Shown: positions 1-9,838 of the stretch, piece after piece
How the letters are laid out: the number at the start of each line of letters is the position of its first letter
How positions within the stretch are numbered: the stretch's first letter is position 1
Source: Plakobranchus ocellatus
Lineage: Eukaryota > Mollusca > Gastropoda > Plakobranchidae
DNA: 30,329 nt
Assembly (NCBI GenBank): GCA_019648995.1
Contig: BLXT01003767.1
Location: 29,084-59,412 of the forward strand
Reading direction: 5' to 3'
Notes under the pieces: generated by a model
Told to the model about the DNA's origin: nothing
Seen by the model: the letters and a program-made list of their open reading frames with translations, nothing else
Databases searched by the model: none
Program-made: the position numbers and the translations under genes

Positions 1-1929
1 TTCATACATGTACAAGATACAATATTAATGATGAGAAAGTATACATAGGGCAGATTTTAGGCACCACCACTATTGGCTCATTGTATCCATATTGAATTAT
101 TATCACGTCTATTCCTGTAATATGGAAAGCTTAATAAGTGAGAGTCATCGATACCTTGTGAAAACATTAAAGCAAAGCTTCTTAATCTTATGTTTTATAT
201 GAAAACACAAACCATACAAATTATGAAGAATGTTGAGTGGCTCAAATAACATGTAGCCTATCAATTTTCAGAAGTATCTTTTTTTCTTTCTTTAACTTTA
301 AGTAGAGGTCAAGAAAGAAGCTTAAATGTTCAATTTGCATTGGAAGCGACGCATCATTATAAAATAAAACTTCGACAGAATGTCTATGGTTGCTTATTAG
401 AACACAACAAGGACCACGATAATAAAATTTATCATCTATGTTTTTACATATTCATTGCCAATATTATACAATGCTTAAAATCGAATTCCTGCTATGATTA
501 ACCTTATGTGAAGCATCTTAGAAACTTCCATACCCATTGTTCAATATCTAATAGAATGTATGGGAGCACGATAAAAGAGCTTTATAGTGGTGTAAATACA
601 TTGAACGAGGCACAGATATTTTCGTTCGATGTAGCCAATTCCAAGGTTCCTATTAACACCAGTTTTGGGGGATTTATTAAAAGAAAGAACTTATGGCATC
701 GTTAAATATGATGAGGTCCTCGCGTTGGCACGAGAAAGACATTATAGGGAACTATTCCCGATGGTCATAAATGCAATGTGTAAGATGAAAATCGGGAGAG
801 GTTATATTCTCGTTGCAATAAAGACTGATTTGTGGTGCTTTGATTTTTAATGCGCGAAGAGATTTATCATGAAAACCAACTAGTCTTACTTGTTTGTGTG
901 CGTGTGTGAATGCGTAACGGATCGTGAAACTTGCACGCTATTGATTAGTTCATTTTCAAAAATTGATAGAAAAGCTGTATTAGTCACAGGCGTGTTTATA
1001 GTTTTAAAAAAGGTAAGCGTGTGTGTGTCAGCACATACAATATATACAACCGCAAACCTACAAAATATATATATATTTAAAAAACAGTTTAGTGACTTTA
1101 TACTTTTTCTTTTTCAGTTTTAGCTCAAATTTCCCCCCTCAAAAAAGTTTAGATGGCCCTCCATTGATAACATGGGGAAGGAAAACAATTGATTGCTTTC
1201 AGAAAATTGAAATGAAAATAACTGGTGTCAGAGTACTCAAAGTCATATCTCGTTGTGCTTTCTATTAGACTTCACCGTGTTTTGTCTTTGAAAGGATTAG
1301 CCAGTCAATCACTCCTTTTGTTGTAAAATGTAGCGATGAGAAGTCATGATTGATGCCAACTGATTTTTCCGCAAATTTTTTTTTCATTGGAATTTTCAGT
1401 AAGCTCATCGACATATATTGCATATCGTCAGCTACAATTCTAATAAATATTTGTACATGTGTAGCGTTTCATAGGTAATTTTTATCAACGAAATTTGTTA
1501 TCTAATTGGTGTGTGTATGACAAGGAGCGAAAAGTAAGGCTACAATCGTAAGCAGAATCTGTGTAAATTACGAGATGATCTTCATTTTTTTTTTCATAAA
1601 AACACCACTACCCCCCCTCCCAAAAAAAAAAAAATAGCCCATCCCTGTTAAGAAGGCTTTAAAAAGCTTGAGCTCACATACAGGTAAACACGCCATATCT
1701 TGAATCTTGCACGTGTTAACATACTGCTAGCGAACACTCTTTGCTAGGTTTTTAAGTCTAAGAGGGACCACCCAATATTCTCTCCTAACTAGCCCGCTAT
1801 TTAAATGTCTATGATTGATTCGTTGCGAAACTGAAAGGACAGGCCCCACTGACTAATTAAGGCTTATGTATAATTAACAAGCCACTCGGGGAAATACCCG
1901 GACAGCCGTCTGGCAAGTAGGCAAAAATA
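1..1929. other. intergenic, no gene recognised
   Basis: AT-rich sequence with poly-A/T runs, a short TA-rich tract near 1064-1078 and a C-run/A-run junction near 1612-1633. The open frames here are short (80 codons or fewer), overlap each other and show no recognisable domain, so I treat them as chance. GC content rises locally over about 1840-1960, just before the small ORF at 1930. Confidence 0.5.
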
Positions 1930-2046
1930 ATGGCTGCCACTGATGTAAATAGGCCCAATGGTGACGATGTTGTTTGTCTGCGTGAAATTAACAACGCCAA
2001 GCGAGAAACACGAAAAAACTCATTTTTCTCTTTGTTTTATTATTGA
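1930..2046 (+). CDS. possible first coding exon or small ORF (MAATDVNRPNG...)
   Basis: A 38-codon frame opens with ATG GCT GCC, reads M-A-A-T-D-V-N-R-P-N-G and ends at TGA 2044-2046. An in-frame TAG lies four codons upstream and +4 is G, which resembles a typical animal start; position -3 is A. Possible donors inside it are GTGACG at 1961 and GTGAAA at 1982, so the coding part could be only 31 or 52 bases. I do not recognise the peptide and found no downstream exon to pair with it. A chance ORF is quite possible. Confidence 0.2.
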   Translation: MAATDVNRPNGDDVVCLREINNAKRETRKNSFFSLFYY

Positions 2047-4433
2047 TGAAAAAAATGAAAAAAGTAGGTCTGGATATAATCATCATTGTCTATTTTTGGG
2101 GAGCGTGAAAGAAATAATTACCGCTAATCTACATTTTAAAGAAAATTCTTGACTATGTGATGTTTGATTTAGGATTACAATATTTAGGATCACAGACGTT
2201 TATTTCTAATAGTCCACTTTTAAACTAAGCTATGTAGCTAATCTTTTATCGTAATGAGGTGACGCAGTAAATTTTAAAATTGGTGTGAAGGGAAAGACTG
2301 CTAAGATAATTCGGTATCTTTTTGAGAACAATATTTTTAAAGTTTACGAATGTTCTAATTCTCTAATACTGCAATTTTGAAATATGGAATTTTAATTTTT
2401 GTTTAACTTGATGCACAAAGGCAATGGCTGCCAGTTCAAGTTGTTTTGTCACGACAATAGAGACAATAAACAAGAATTTCGTCAGCTGGAGGCAAAGACT
2501 AAGAACGGAGCGGTACATTTTTTTTCTGCATCTTTCAGGAGACGCACAGTGGCACTGTACAATCATAATCATCTTCAGCTGCATTCTTTTATGAGAAGTG
2601 TATAGGTGACTTGTCTACATGATTTTGAGCAAACTTGTTCTCGTCCATCGTCCCTACTAGCCATCGCCGGTTGAGCCACAAAGATGATAGTGTTTTTCTG
2701 TCTATCCGCCAGCCCTCGTGTCGAAGAAAAAAATCATCTTTTCGAAGACAAAAAAAAAAAATAAGAAAAAATAACTAAGCTTCGTGTGATTTAGCCCTAA
2801 GACACCCTCAGGCTTAAGGTTAACTGAAAGGGGACAGAGGGCTGACTTTTGTCGGCTCTAAAAGTGCAAACATGAAATCTTGAAATACCATGCGATGCAG
2901 TCTGATTATACTGCGAGCTCCTTGCCGGCGCCTGTCTTCCTCCAGTCCGTGTTGGGCCGGATAGAGAAACTGCGAGCAATATTTAATCCAGCAATGCATA
3001 TTCGGATGTCGAAAATGAAAAATGTTTTTTTTTGTTTTGTTTTTTTTTTGTTTTTTTTTTTGTCGCAAACTAGGCCTAACGAGTGCATCATTCGCCATTA
3101 TACATGAACATATACATGTATACGAAACGTTGTTGGATAGTTTGAAGATGTGCTGCCACTTAGCAATGGATTTCAACAGTTCGATAATGTCAAGCACTAT
3201 AAACGATGTGTGTGCGTTTGTTGGAGGGGGAAGGCGCATTATGTTTCTTTTGTGTATGTGGTGCGAGTTTGTAAATAAGCGTGTTTTTTTTTTTGTTTGT
3301 TTGTTTGTCTGTATGTTTTTTTAACACTGCAACAACGCCGCGATTTAGTTTTGCCGCCATGTCAATTCAATCAGAGGACAAAGAGTCTAAGTGAGCTGTG
3401 ACCAATCCAGGCACATTAGTGCTACAAACCTCAAACTAGTCTTCCTTCGAACGATCTGAAACAATATAGGTCGGTTGAGCGTAATGTTTAAATCCTTATA
3501 AATCATTAATTTTGATCTGATTTTTTTTTCTACTCTGCCTAATAAAATATGCAATTCTCATAATTAGAAGTCTCATAAAATTAAATAGTGGGTCTACATT
3601 CTGAAAAAAGGTGGAGAGCATTGTAAACTTTTTAACGCTGTCTTGAATATTTTAACACCATTTATTTATTTAAATACCGGTTGGCATAGCCGATTGCGTC
3701 AAAAAAGTAAAAATGTGAGAGATTACAGCATTAACCATGAATTGTTGCCATCAAATCAATCTAAACTAATTTTTTTATTTGCGTTGACTTTATATGAACT
3801 TTAAAGGGTCCTCTCATCGGAGGCAAAACAGAGTGGCTTTAGGCATATGTAAGTTTACCAAATGTAATGTAGATACCATACCGAATAGGCCTACCACACT
3901 ATTTTGTGGGCAAAAAGCCGTTAAATTGATGTGCAAAAAGATGTTGTTTGGTGCCATACTTCATCCCCTCCCTTCCAATTTTAAACCATTTCGTGGTAGA
4001 AGTGTATCTGACCTAACCAGCCCCTTAACTTAAGCTGCATTATCACTAGGTTTGATGACGACAGGTTCAGTTCCATACTTCGCTCACGTAATTTAGGACA
4101 TAGAAAAATATTATCGCAATGAAAGCGCATAAAATGATACACTAGTAATTGTCTACAAATATTTCAAAGTCTCGTAGAAGTTTTATCAATTTCAATTTTG
4201 TTGTTGTTTATGTTGGATTAAGAGATTTTTGCAAACAACATGCAATACTCAAAATGAATTGATTTGAAATTTGCATTTATAATCAAGTAATTATTCAGTT
4301 TTATCTACGTAAAAACTCAAAGCGAATGAGTTAAGAAAGTGATAGAAGTGACATTAAACTAAGTGAAATAAGCATACGTTATTGCCACCACAGGGCCGAA
4401 CCAGCGACTTAGAGGAAGAATTGCCATGTTACT
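2047..4433. other. intergenic, no gene recognised
   Basis: AT-rich sequence with an A-run near 2749-2761, a long T-rich tract at about 3024-3062 (T runs broken by single G), and a second T/GTTT-rich tract at about 3283-3321. The frames on both strands around 2.8-3.3 kb are overlapping low-complexity translations of these tracts. The frame at 3794-4033 has no recognisable motif. Confidence 0.5.
3024..3062. repeat. T-rich low-complexity tract
   Basis: Long runs of T interrupted by single G residues. It could be the poly(A) end of an old minus-strand retroposon or simple slippage. No element body could be recognised next to it. Confidence 0.6.
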
Positions 4434-4448
4434 TTGAAGACAAAACGT

Positions 4449-4682
4449 ATGGTCAGCATATCTTTAGCAATAGATGACTTACTTCAGCTACCTGATTCAT
4501 CTGACCAACTTTATAGTGACCATCAGGGCATCTTGATAAGAATACACGAACTGAGAAACATCTCCGATATTGCCCAAACAAGTTTGTGTTCTACACGTCA
4601 ATGTTTGTCATTTTTGTCCCATGAACATGTAAACGATATTCCAAACAACATTAAATCTGATCTTGTTCTGCTACGAAAATAA
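4449..4682 (+). other. unidentified ORF, possibly coding remnant
   Basis: The first ATG at 4449 opens 77 codons that end at TAA 4680-4682. The peptide has mixed composition, not low-complexity, with stretches such as LLQLPDSSDQLYSDHQG and HVNDIPNNIKSDLVLLRK. Just upstream, about 4399-4476 is open in another frame and reads acidic (DLEEELPCYFED). This could suggest a decayed gene with a frameshift. I recognise no family, and no splice sites or transposon ends support it. Chance is the default explanation. Confidence 0.15.
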
Positions 4683-5050
4683 TTAGTAGTGATCAAAGTA
4701 ATATTATGGCCGAAGGCTAACCCGTGACAAAAACTGTCATTGGACTTATTTTCCAGAGTGTTCAGGAAAAAAGTCACTTCGGAATTTTTGTGAGGGAGCG
4801 AGAGAAGTACGAATTATTATAAACCTGGAATAAAAGACAATTTCAAGCAAAGTTGTACCGATGACACTTATCAAAACAAGAGAAGTACAGCATAAGTTTA
4901 CGGCAAAAGCAGCAGAGTGAGGAAATCATGGATGAATATTTATTGTAGGATCGGTTGAACGGCCAAAGGAAAAAAATGGATCGCTCTTATGCCGATGCTC
5001 CAAAGCCTAAAAGCCTAAACTAGGAAAAGAAGGTCGAAAAAAAAAGAAAG
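4683..5050. other. intergenic, no feature seen
   Basis: AT-rich sequence with no coding frame or repeat that I can support. It leads into the minisatellite array. Confidence 0.5.
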
Positions 5051-6011
5051 GTCGCTTACCATTTGCGATTAATACTGGAGGGAAAGGCTTTGTGTCAACA
5101 CTTGGAGAGGTGGGAGCAGAAAATGTGAGCTATACTGAAAATTTGTCGGGGTGGAACAGACATGTGGATTCGCCTTTGCGATTAATACTGGAAGGAACAG
5201 CTGTTTGTCAATGCTTTACATTTGCGATTCATATTACAAGGAAATACTGTTTGTCAACACTTGCCAATTGCGATTAATACTAAGAAAGGAAATTTAATTG
5301 TGATTAATACTGGAGTGGAAGGAAAGGCTGTTTGTAAACACTTAGCATTTGTAATTACGTGTAATACTAGAAGGAAAAGCTGTTTGTCAACACTTACCAT
5401 TTGCGATTAATACTGTGGGAAGAAAGGCTGCTTGTCAACACTTACCATTTGCGATTAATACTGGAAGGGAAGGAAAGGCTTTTTTCAACACTGGATGGAA
5501 GGGAAAGCTTTTGTCAACGTTTAATATTAATTTGCGATTACAACTAGAAGGAAAAACTATTTGTCAACGCTTACCATTTGCGATTAATACTGTGGGAAGA
5601 AAGGCTGCTTGTCAACACTTACCATTTGCGATTAATACTGGAAGGGAAGAAAAGGCTTTTTTCAACACGTACCATTTGCGATCGATACTGGATGGAAGGG
5701 AAAGCTTTTGTCAACGTTTAATATTAATTTGCGATTACAACTAGAAGGAAAAACTGTTTGTCAACGCTTAACATTTACGATTAATACTGAGACAAACATC
5801 CTTTCCACCCAATACTAATCGCAAATGTCAAGCGTTGACATACAGCTTTTCCTTCCAGTACTAATTGCAAATGTTAAGCGTTGACATACAGCTTTTCCTT
5901 CCAGTACTAATTGCAAATGTTAAGCGTTGACATACAGCTTTTCCTTCCAATATTAATCGCAAATGTTAAACGTTGACAAACAGTCTTTCCTTCTAGTTGT
6001 AATAACAAATG
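5051..6011. repeat. 46-bp minisatellite array with internal inversion
   Basis: About 20 partial or full copies of a unit with two constant parts: TTTGTCAACACTTACCATT followed by TGCGATTAATACTGGAAGG. From 5051 to about 5790 the unit reads in the plus direction. From about 5791 to 6011 it reads as the reverse complement, with three nearly identical units at an exact spacing of 46 bases (AGCGTTGACA at 5831, 5877 and 5923). Within the plus part, a larger block at about 5413-5588 recurs from 5589, so there is higher-order structure. The copies at about 5491 and 5688 are 197 bases apart. Long frames through the array are repeat translations, not genes. Confidence 0.93.
5765..5834. repeat. inverted repeat at the array's orientation switch
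   Basis: Arms at 5765-5788 and 5811-5834 are reverse complements at about 20 of 24 positions, with a 22-base spacer. Because the flanking units also face each other, the potential hairpin or cruciform extends well beyond these arms. Confidence 0.85.
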
Positions 6012-8941
6012 ACCCTACACTCCTTGGAAAGGGCTAAATGTATGGCCAAAGTGACTAGACATACTTCCAAATCAACCATGGGCAAAGCGAGGCACATGCC
6101 TTGCATTCAGTCCTTTAGAGAAAGGCTGGAAAGCAACTAGAGATAATGTTGCCATCTCAACTGGCTACCTCCATCGAAACAGCAAGAGGATCAGGAAAGA
6201 TCAGTACTCTGTATTATGTGGACATAAAAACAACATTGACTGGACAAAAATATTATCACCAAGCTTTTGCTACATTGTATCACTAAGACACTATTTTCCT
6301 TTAGATAGATGCCATGCATGGAGGTGAGCTCACAGTCAAGTTTCTCTCCTAAAATCTCTCTTTGACCGAGGCTTTTGCTGAATCATCAAACCAGCACAAG
6401 GAGTTACATACAAATACAGTAAGCCTTGCAGCTGTGCTGAAACTGTCCCTGGCAAGTCCAATGATTTGATGTCATTGTGCGATGGTTGATACCTTGTAAT
6501 AAATTAGCAGGATAATGATTGTGTCTTCATAAACAATGTCTAGTGCCAACAGAAAATAACCACGTAGACCTCTTATTTAGTTTTCTTTTTCTTACAAGAG
6601 ATGTTTTTTCACTGTACAAAAAGACATAAAATATATATTAATATGATAATTGTACTATTTTGCAAGTTTTGCACAGGAAACCAATTTTGCTACATTCCAA
6701 ATCTTTTTTGTGAAACAATATAAAACTTATTATGATTGAATCATTGATAACAGCAATGTTGCAGTAAAGCATTTTATCAAGAGTAAAGTTTTGCTCAGAT
6801 TTTAACTTTCNGTTGCAACTACATAAATTAATATTGATGAACCTTCACTCTCATGAAAGGTGGAGGGTCAATTTTTTTTCTTATAACTCTAAGTAACGAA
6901 TTTGACTGGGGACCTGTATTGAGTCTTTTGCAAATTTCTCAAAGTGATGAATGTGTGGGTTTGTTATTTTTCACAAAGTGGCCGATGTGATTTAAAGAAA
7001 ATTGAATTAATTAATTAGTTTTCAAAACTTTGTCCTTAATTTCAAGACAATCCCACCTTACTGAGCAAATTTCAGAAAATTTGTTGAATATTTAGGTACA
7101 AATTCAGGGAGTCAAACGTAGGGAAATCTTGAAATCACTCCTCTGAAAAATCATGATTTTCCTGATTTGTCATTTTGTGAAAAGTATGATGAATTGTTCA
7201 GTAACTGATTATTTTAACAAACATGAAGTGCTTTGTCAGTGTTGCTGTGACAAACTTGTCACACGAGACAGTTTAAATAATAAAAGAATGAAAAGACAGA
7301 ATACAGTCATAAATCTCATTCCATATCTCCCAGAATCCATATTCTGACTATTCAAATTTTTTTTTCATAGCTGTCTCTGACATTTTGGTAGGGAGGGTTA
7401 AAAGGACCAAAGTTTAAAATATTTTTTTAAATGAAAAGAGAATTAAGTGTTTTCTATAATGATCTGTAACCTCTCAAAGATTCATACAAGTCATGACTTA
7501 TAATTATTCAGCCTGATTTTAAGATGTACATGTAGGATCTTTAATTTAGTAAAATAAAACTTACAACTAATAAAATATTGAAATAAGACAACAATCAATT
7601 AAATTCCTATGCTTTCTGTTAAACCTATCTTTTTCTTTTCAACATACCAAGTACAACTGACAAGTTTCTTAGGAAAGAGAAAAAAACGCATAAAAGATCC
7701 ATCGTTAAAAACAACTTTATATATTTCAAAAAACAGTATCATTGTGTTAAAACAGTCTTAGTCAACAGGACTAGATCTAAAACAATAACTCTGGCTTTTT
7801 AATCATACTTTTAGATCTCTTCTTGAGAAAACACTCAAATGTATGATGCACATCTTTTGTTGAATTCACAAAAAGGGGAAAACAAAAAAACAAAAAAAAA
7901 AATGATTAAGAAATAAGTAGGATTTCAGATGGTAAAACTGTCAATCCTTTGACTTTATGTGAGGAGAGCAAAAATGTAGTTTCTAAAGGATTAAAGGGCA
8001 TTGAAAGCAGATGACAGAACATTATTTCTCATTTGTTACTTTTATCCTATTGTGAAGAGATGAGTTTCTTCAACCAAAATTGATTGCACAGAAATCTAGA
8101 TTTAAATTTCATTGCATCAATAAGTTATTATTTGTTTGAAATGGCTCTGAAAAAAACTGACTGATAGTTTCATGCATTAATCTGAAAAGAATTTCCGTAA
8201 ATGATTTTTATATCAGTTATGGAACATTGAACTTGCACTCTTGCGTGATTTTTTTCTTTTCATCACACTATCAAAACGGGAATGTTATAAAAGTTACTCA
8301 AGGAAAGAAATAATTTTGCAATTATTGCAAACTGTATTGACCTTACGAAAGATAAAGTTTTGCTTTACTGTAAATCTGTATGTACTATGTCAGATTTTCA
8401 TATATCCAAAACTCTTAAATCACCCTATTCCACCCTAACCACATCCAATCCCTTGGGCATTGACCTTAAAGCTTTTTAAAAACTTGAAAGGCCTCAATTC
8501 TGACAAGGTAAAATCCTTTCGTAAAGCCTTGCTCGATTTATCACCAATATTATAATAATTACTCAAAAATATAGACACAGATTGCCCAAACACTTCACAC
8601 CTTCAGAAATATGAATCTTCTTTATATTAACTATCATTGGTCTATAATTTGGTAAAACATGCTGGTTACTTTCATTACTGACTGAGTCAGTGCAATATTG
8701 CACCACTGATCTGGAAGCCCTGAACAATTGGCACTATGCACCATTGGCTTCTGAGGTATTATGATGCTAAAGTGACCCCATTAGAAACATAGGGTGGGCT
8801 TTCAATGATCTCATCACAATCCTCACAAGAAATTAAAGAAAAGGAAAGTTACAATCCAAACTTCTATATCAACTTTGTGCAATGCTCCTCATCTCAAAGC
8901 GTATGCTAAAATCCTCATTTTTTTCTACTTTTTGGAACCAT
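6012..8941. other. intergenic, no gene recognised
   Basis: AT-rich region between the minisatellite and the end of AGGF1. There is one ambiguous base, N at 6811. Open frames at 7153-7347 and 8241-8438 are short and carry no motif. A stretch at about 6010-6400 is less AT-rich than its surroundings, but no frame stays open through it. Confidence 0.5.
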
Positions 8942-8947
8942 TTTATT
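8942..8947 (-). promoter_or_regulatory. AATAAA polyadenylation signal of AGGF1
   Basis: TTTATT on the plus strand is AATAAA on the minus strand. It is the first such hexamer I find downstream of the AGGF1 stop at 9389, giving a 3' UTR of roughly 450-480 bases. It lies about 45 bases beyond the SINE tail. Confidence 0.6.
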
Positions 8948-9388
8948 TCATCCAAAAACACTTTTAAAAAGCCATATGGTGTTCAAGATGAAGTAAAAAG
9001 TAAAAGTAAAATGAGTCCCACACTTAATCCAAGCATCGGGGAAACAGGAGTAGGGTCCTGATTGTTCTTGGCATATAGCATTATGAGATTGCTTTCCTCG
9101 CTGGTTATTGAGAGACCTAGCTACCCATTTCAGTGCTGGATGGACACAGAGGAGCAATGAAAAGTTGACTTGGCACTGATTGGGTTTCAAACCTCGGACC
9201 TCTGATTGGTAGCCAACCGCCCTACCAGATAAGCCACCGCTCCCCCACTTGATTTTTGCTGCCTTGAAGCTGCTAAGACACCAGCATCCTTTGATTTGTA
9301 TTATGTCCATCAGAGCATTAATCTGTCTCAAAAGCCTGCAAAGCTTGTATTTTCATAGGCTGTACCAAACTCTGCATTGCTGTATTAG
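8948..9388 (-). other. AGGF1: AGGF1 3' UTR (inferred), SINE-containing
   Basis: This is the stretch from the TGA stop to the AATAAA signal. More than half of it is a sense-oriented SINE, so much of the mature 3' UTR would be repeat-derived. The extent is inferred from the poly(A) signal alone. Confidence 0.55.
8993..9246 (-). mobile_element. tRNA-derived SINE, full-length-like copy
   Basis: Read on the minus strand, the element begins with a tRNA-like head. An A-box-like TGGCTTATCTGG lies at 9236-9225, and a B-box-like GGTTTGAAACC lies at 9193-9183. The gap of about 31 bases fits a type 2 RNA polymerase III promoter. A body follows that is shared with the copy at 19012-19212, including GAGCAAT and CCTAGCTACCC on the plus strand, then an ACTTTTACTTTT-like tail. 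The copy has small internal deletions relative to the other copy. I do not assign a named family. No target-site duplication was clear. Confidence 0.82.
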
Positions 9389-9838
9389 TCACTGAAATGT
9401 CTCTTGTGACTCGGGCATACTGTCAGCTGTGAGTGTGAGAGGTTTCTGCGTTTCCCCTTTAACCCAAGATATTTTTGGCACAGAGGAGAACTTTTTTAAA
9501 GAGCTGTGAGAACTACTGGAGGTCTTCCAAGCTGCAGATTGGGGAAGTTTGTGATAAGGAGGCCCAGTGTCATCTGAATGGAATGTCAGTGGAGCTGCTG
9601 AAGTTGTGGAAGGTAGAACACATTGTGAAATATTTCTTGTCGTACTATCTGAGTTGACCGTATTTTGAGTGGCAAGTTTATTTGTCTGTGAATCCTGAGC
9701 TTCCAGTTTGTCATACATCTGTCTGGCCATGGACCAATTCTTGGCTTTTCTGGATTTATGTACATTATCAAGAGATAGAGAAAAGCCTGCCGGAGAGCCC
9801 AGACCTGCATTCTGATTTACACGTAGCTCTACATTTAC
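9389..9838 (-). CDS. AGGF1: AGGF1 last coding exon, C-terminal tail
   Basis: The acceptor CCAG lies just above 9838. The exon begins in phase 0 with VNVELRVNQNAGLG, which continues the G-patch region (human has an ...THAGLG segment there). It then reads KSRKAKNWSMARQMYDKLEA, matching the conserved KNWDKARERF block. A Ser/Thr-rich segment of about 80 residues is followed by SWVKGETQK, the counterpart of human PWVKG near the C-terminus. The tail runs 21 residues further to TGA at 9391-9389. It encodes 149 residues. Confidence 0.93.
   Translation of the reverse strand, partial: VNVELRVNQNAGLGSPAGFSLSLDNVHKSRKAKNWSMARQMYDKLEAQDSQTNKLATQNTVNSDSTTRNISQCVLPSTTSAAPLTFHSDDTGPPYHKLPQSAAWKTSSSSHSSLKKFSSVPKISWVKGETQKPLTLTADSMPESQETFQ

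Noticed and set aside
2820-3324. Overlapping 60-139-codon frames on both strands
   Set aside because: They depend on poly-T/poly-A tracts (poly-Lys or poly-Phe) and contain no domain.
5092-5744. Open frames running through the 5-kb repeat array
   Set aside because: They are translations of the 46-bp repeat (recurring CQHLPFAINT), with no conserved domain.
5051-6011. CRISPR-like array
   Set aside because: The units are tandem without unique spacers, vary in length and flip orientation, and the genome is animal.
9183-9246. A genuine tRNA gene
   Set aside because: It has A- and B-box-like motifs but no proper cloverleaf arms that I can fold, and it is joined to a SINE body found elsewhere in the window.
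8948-9331. 127-codon minus-strand frame
   Set aside because: It is a translation of the SINE and surrounding 3' UTR sequence.
9475-9657. Plus-strand frame opposite the last AGGF1 exon
   Set aside because: It is the antisense shadow of a well-supported exon.
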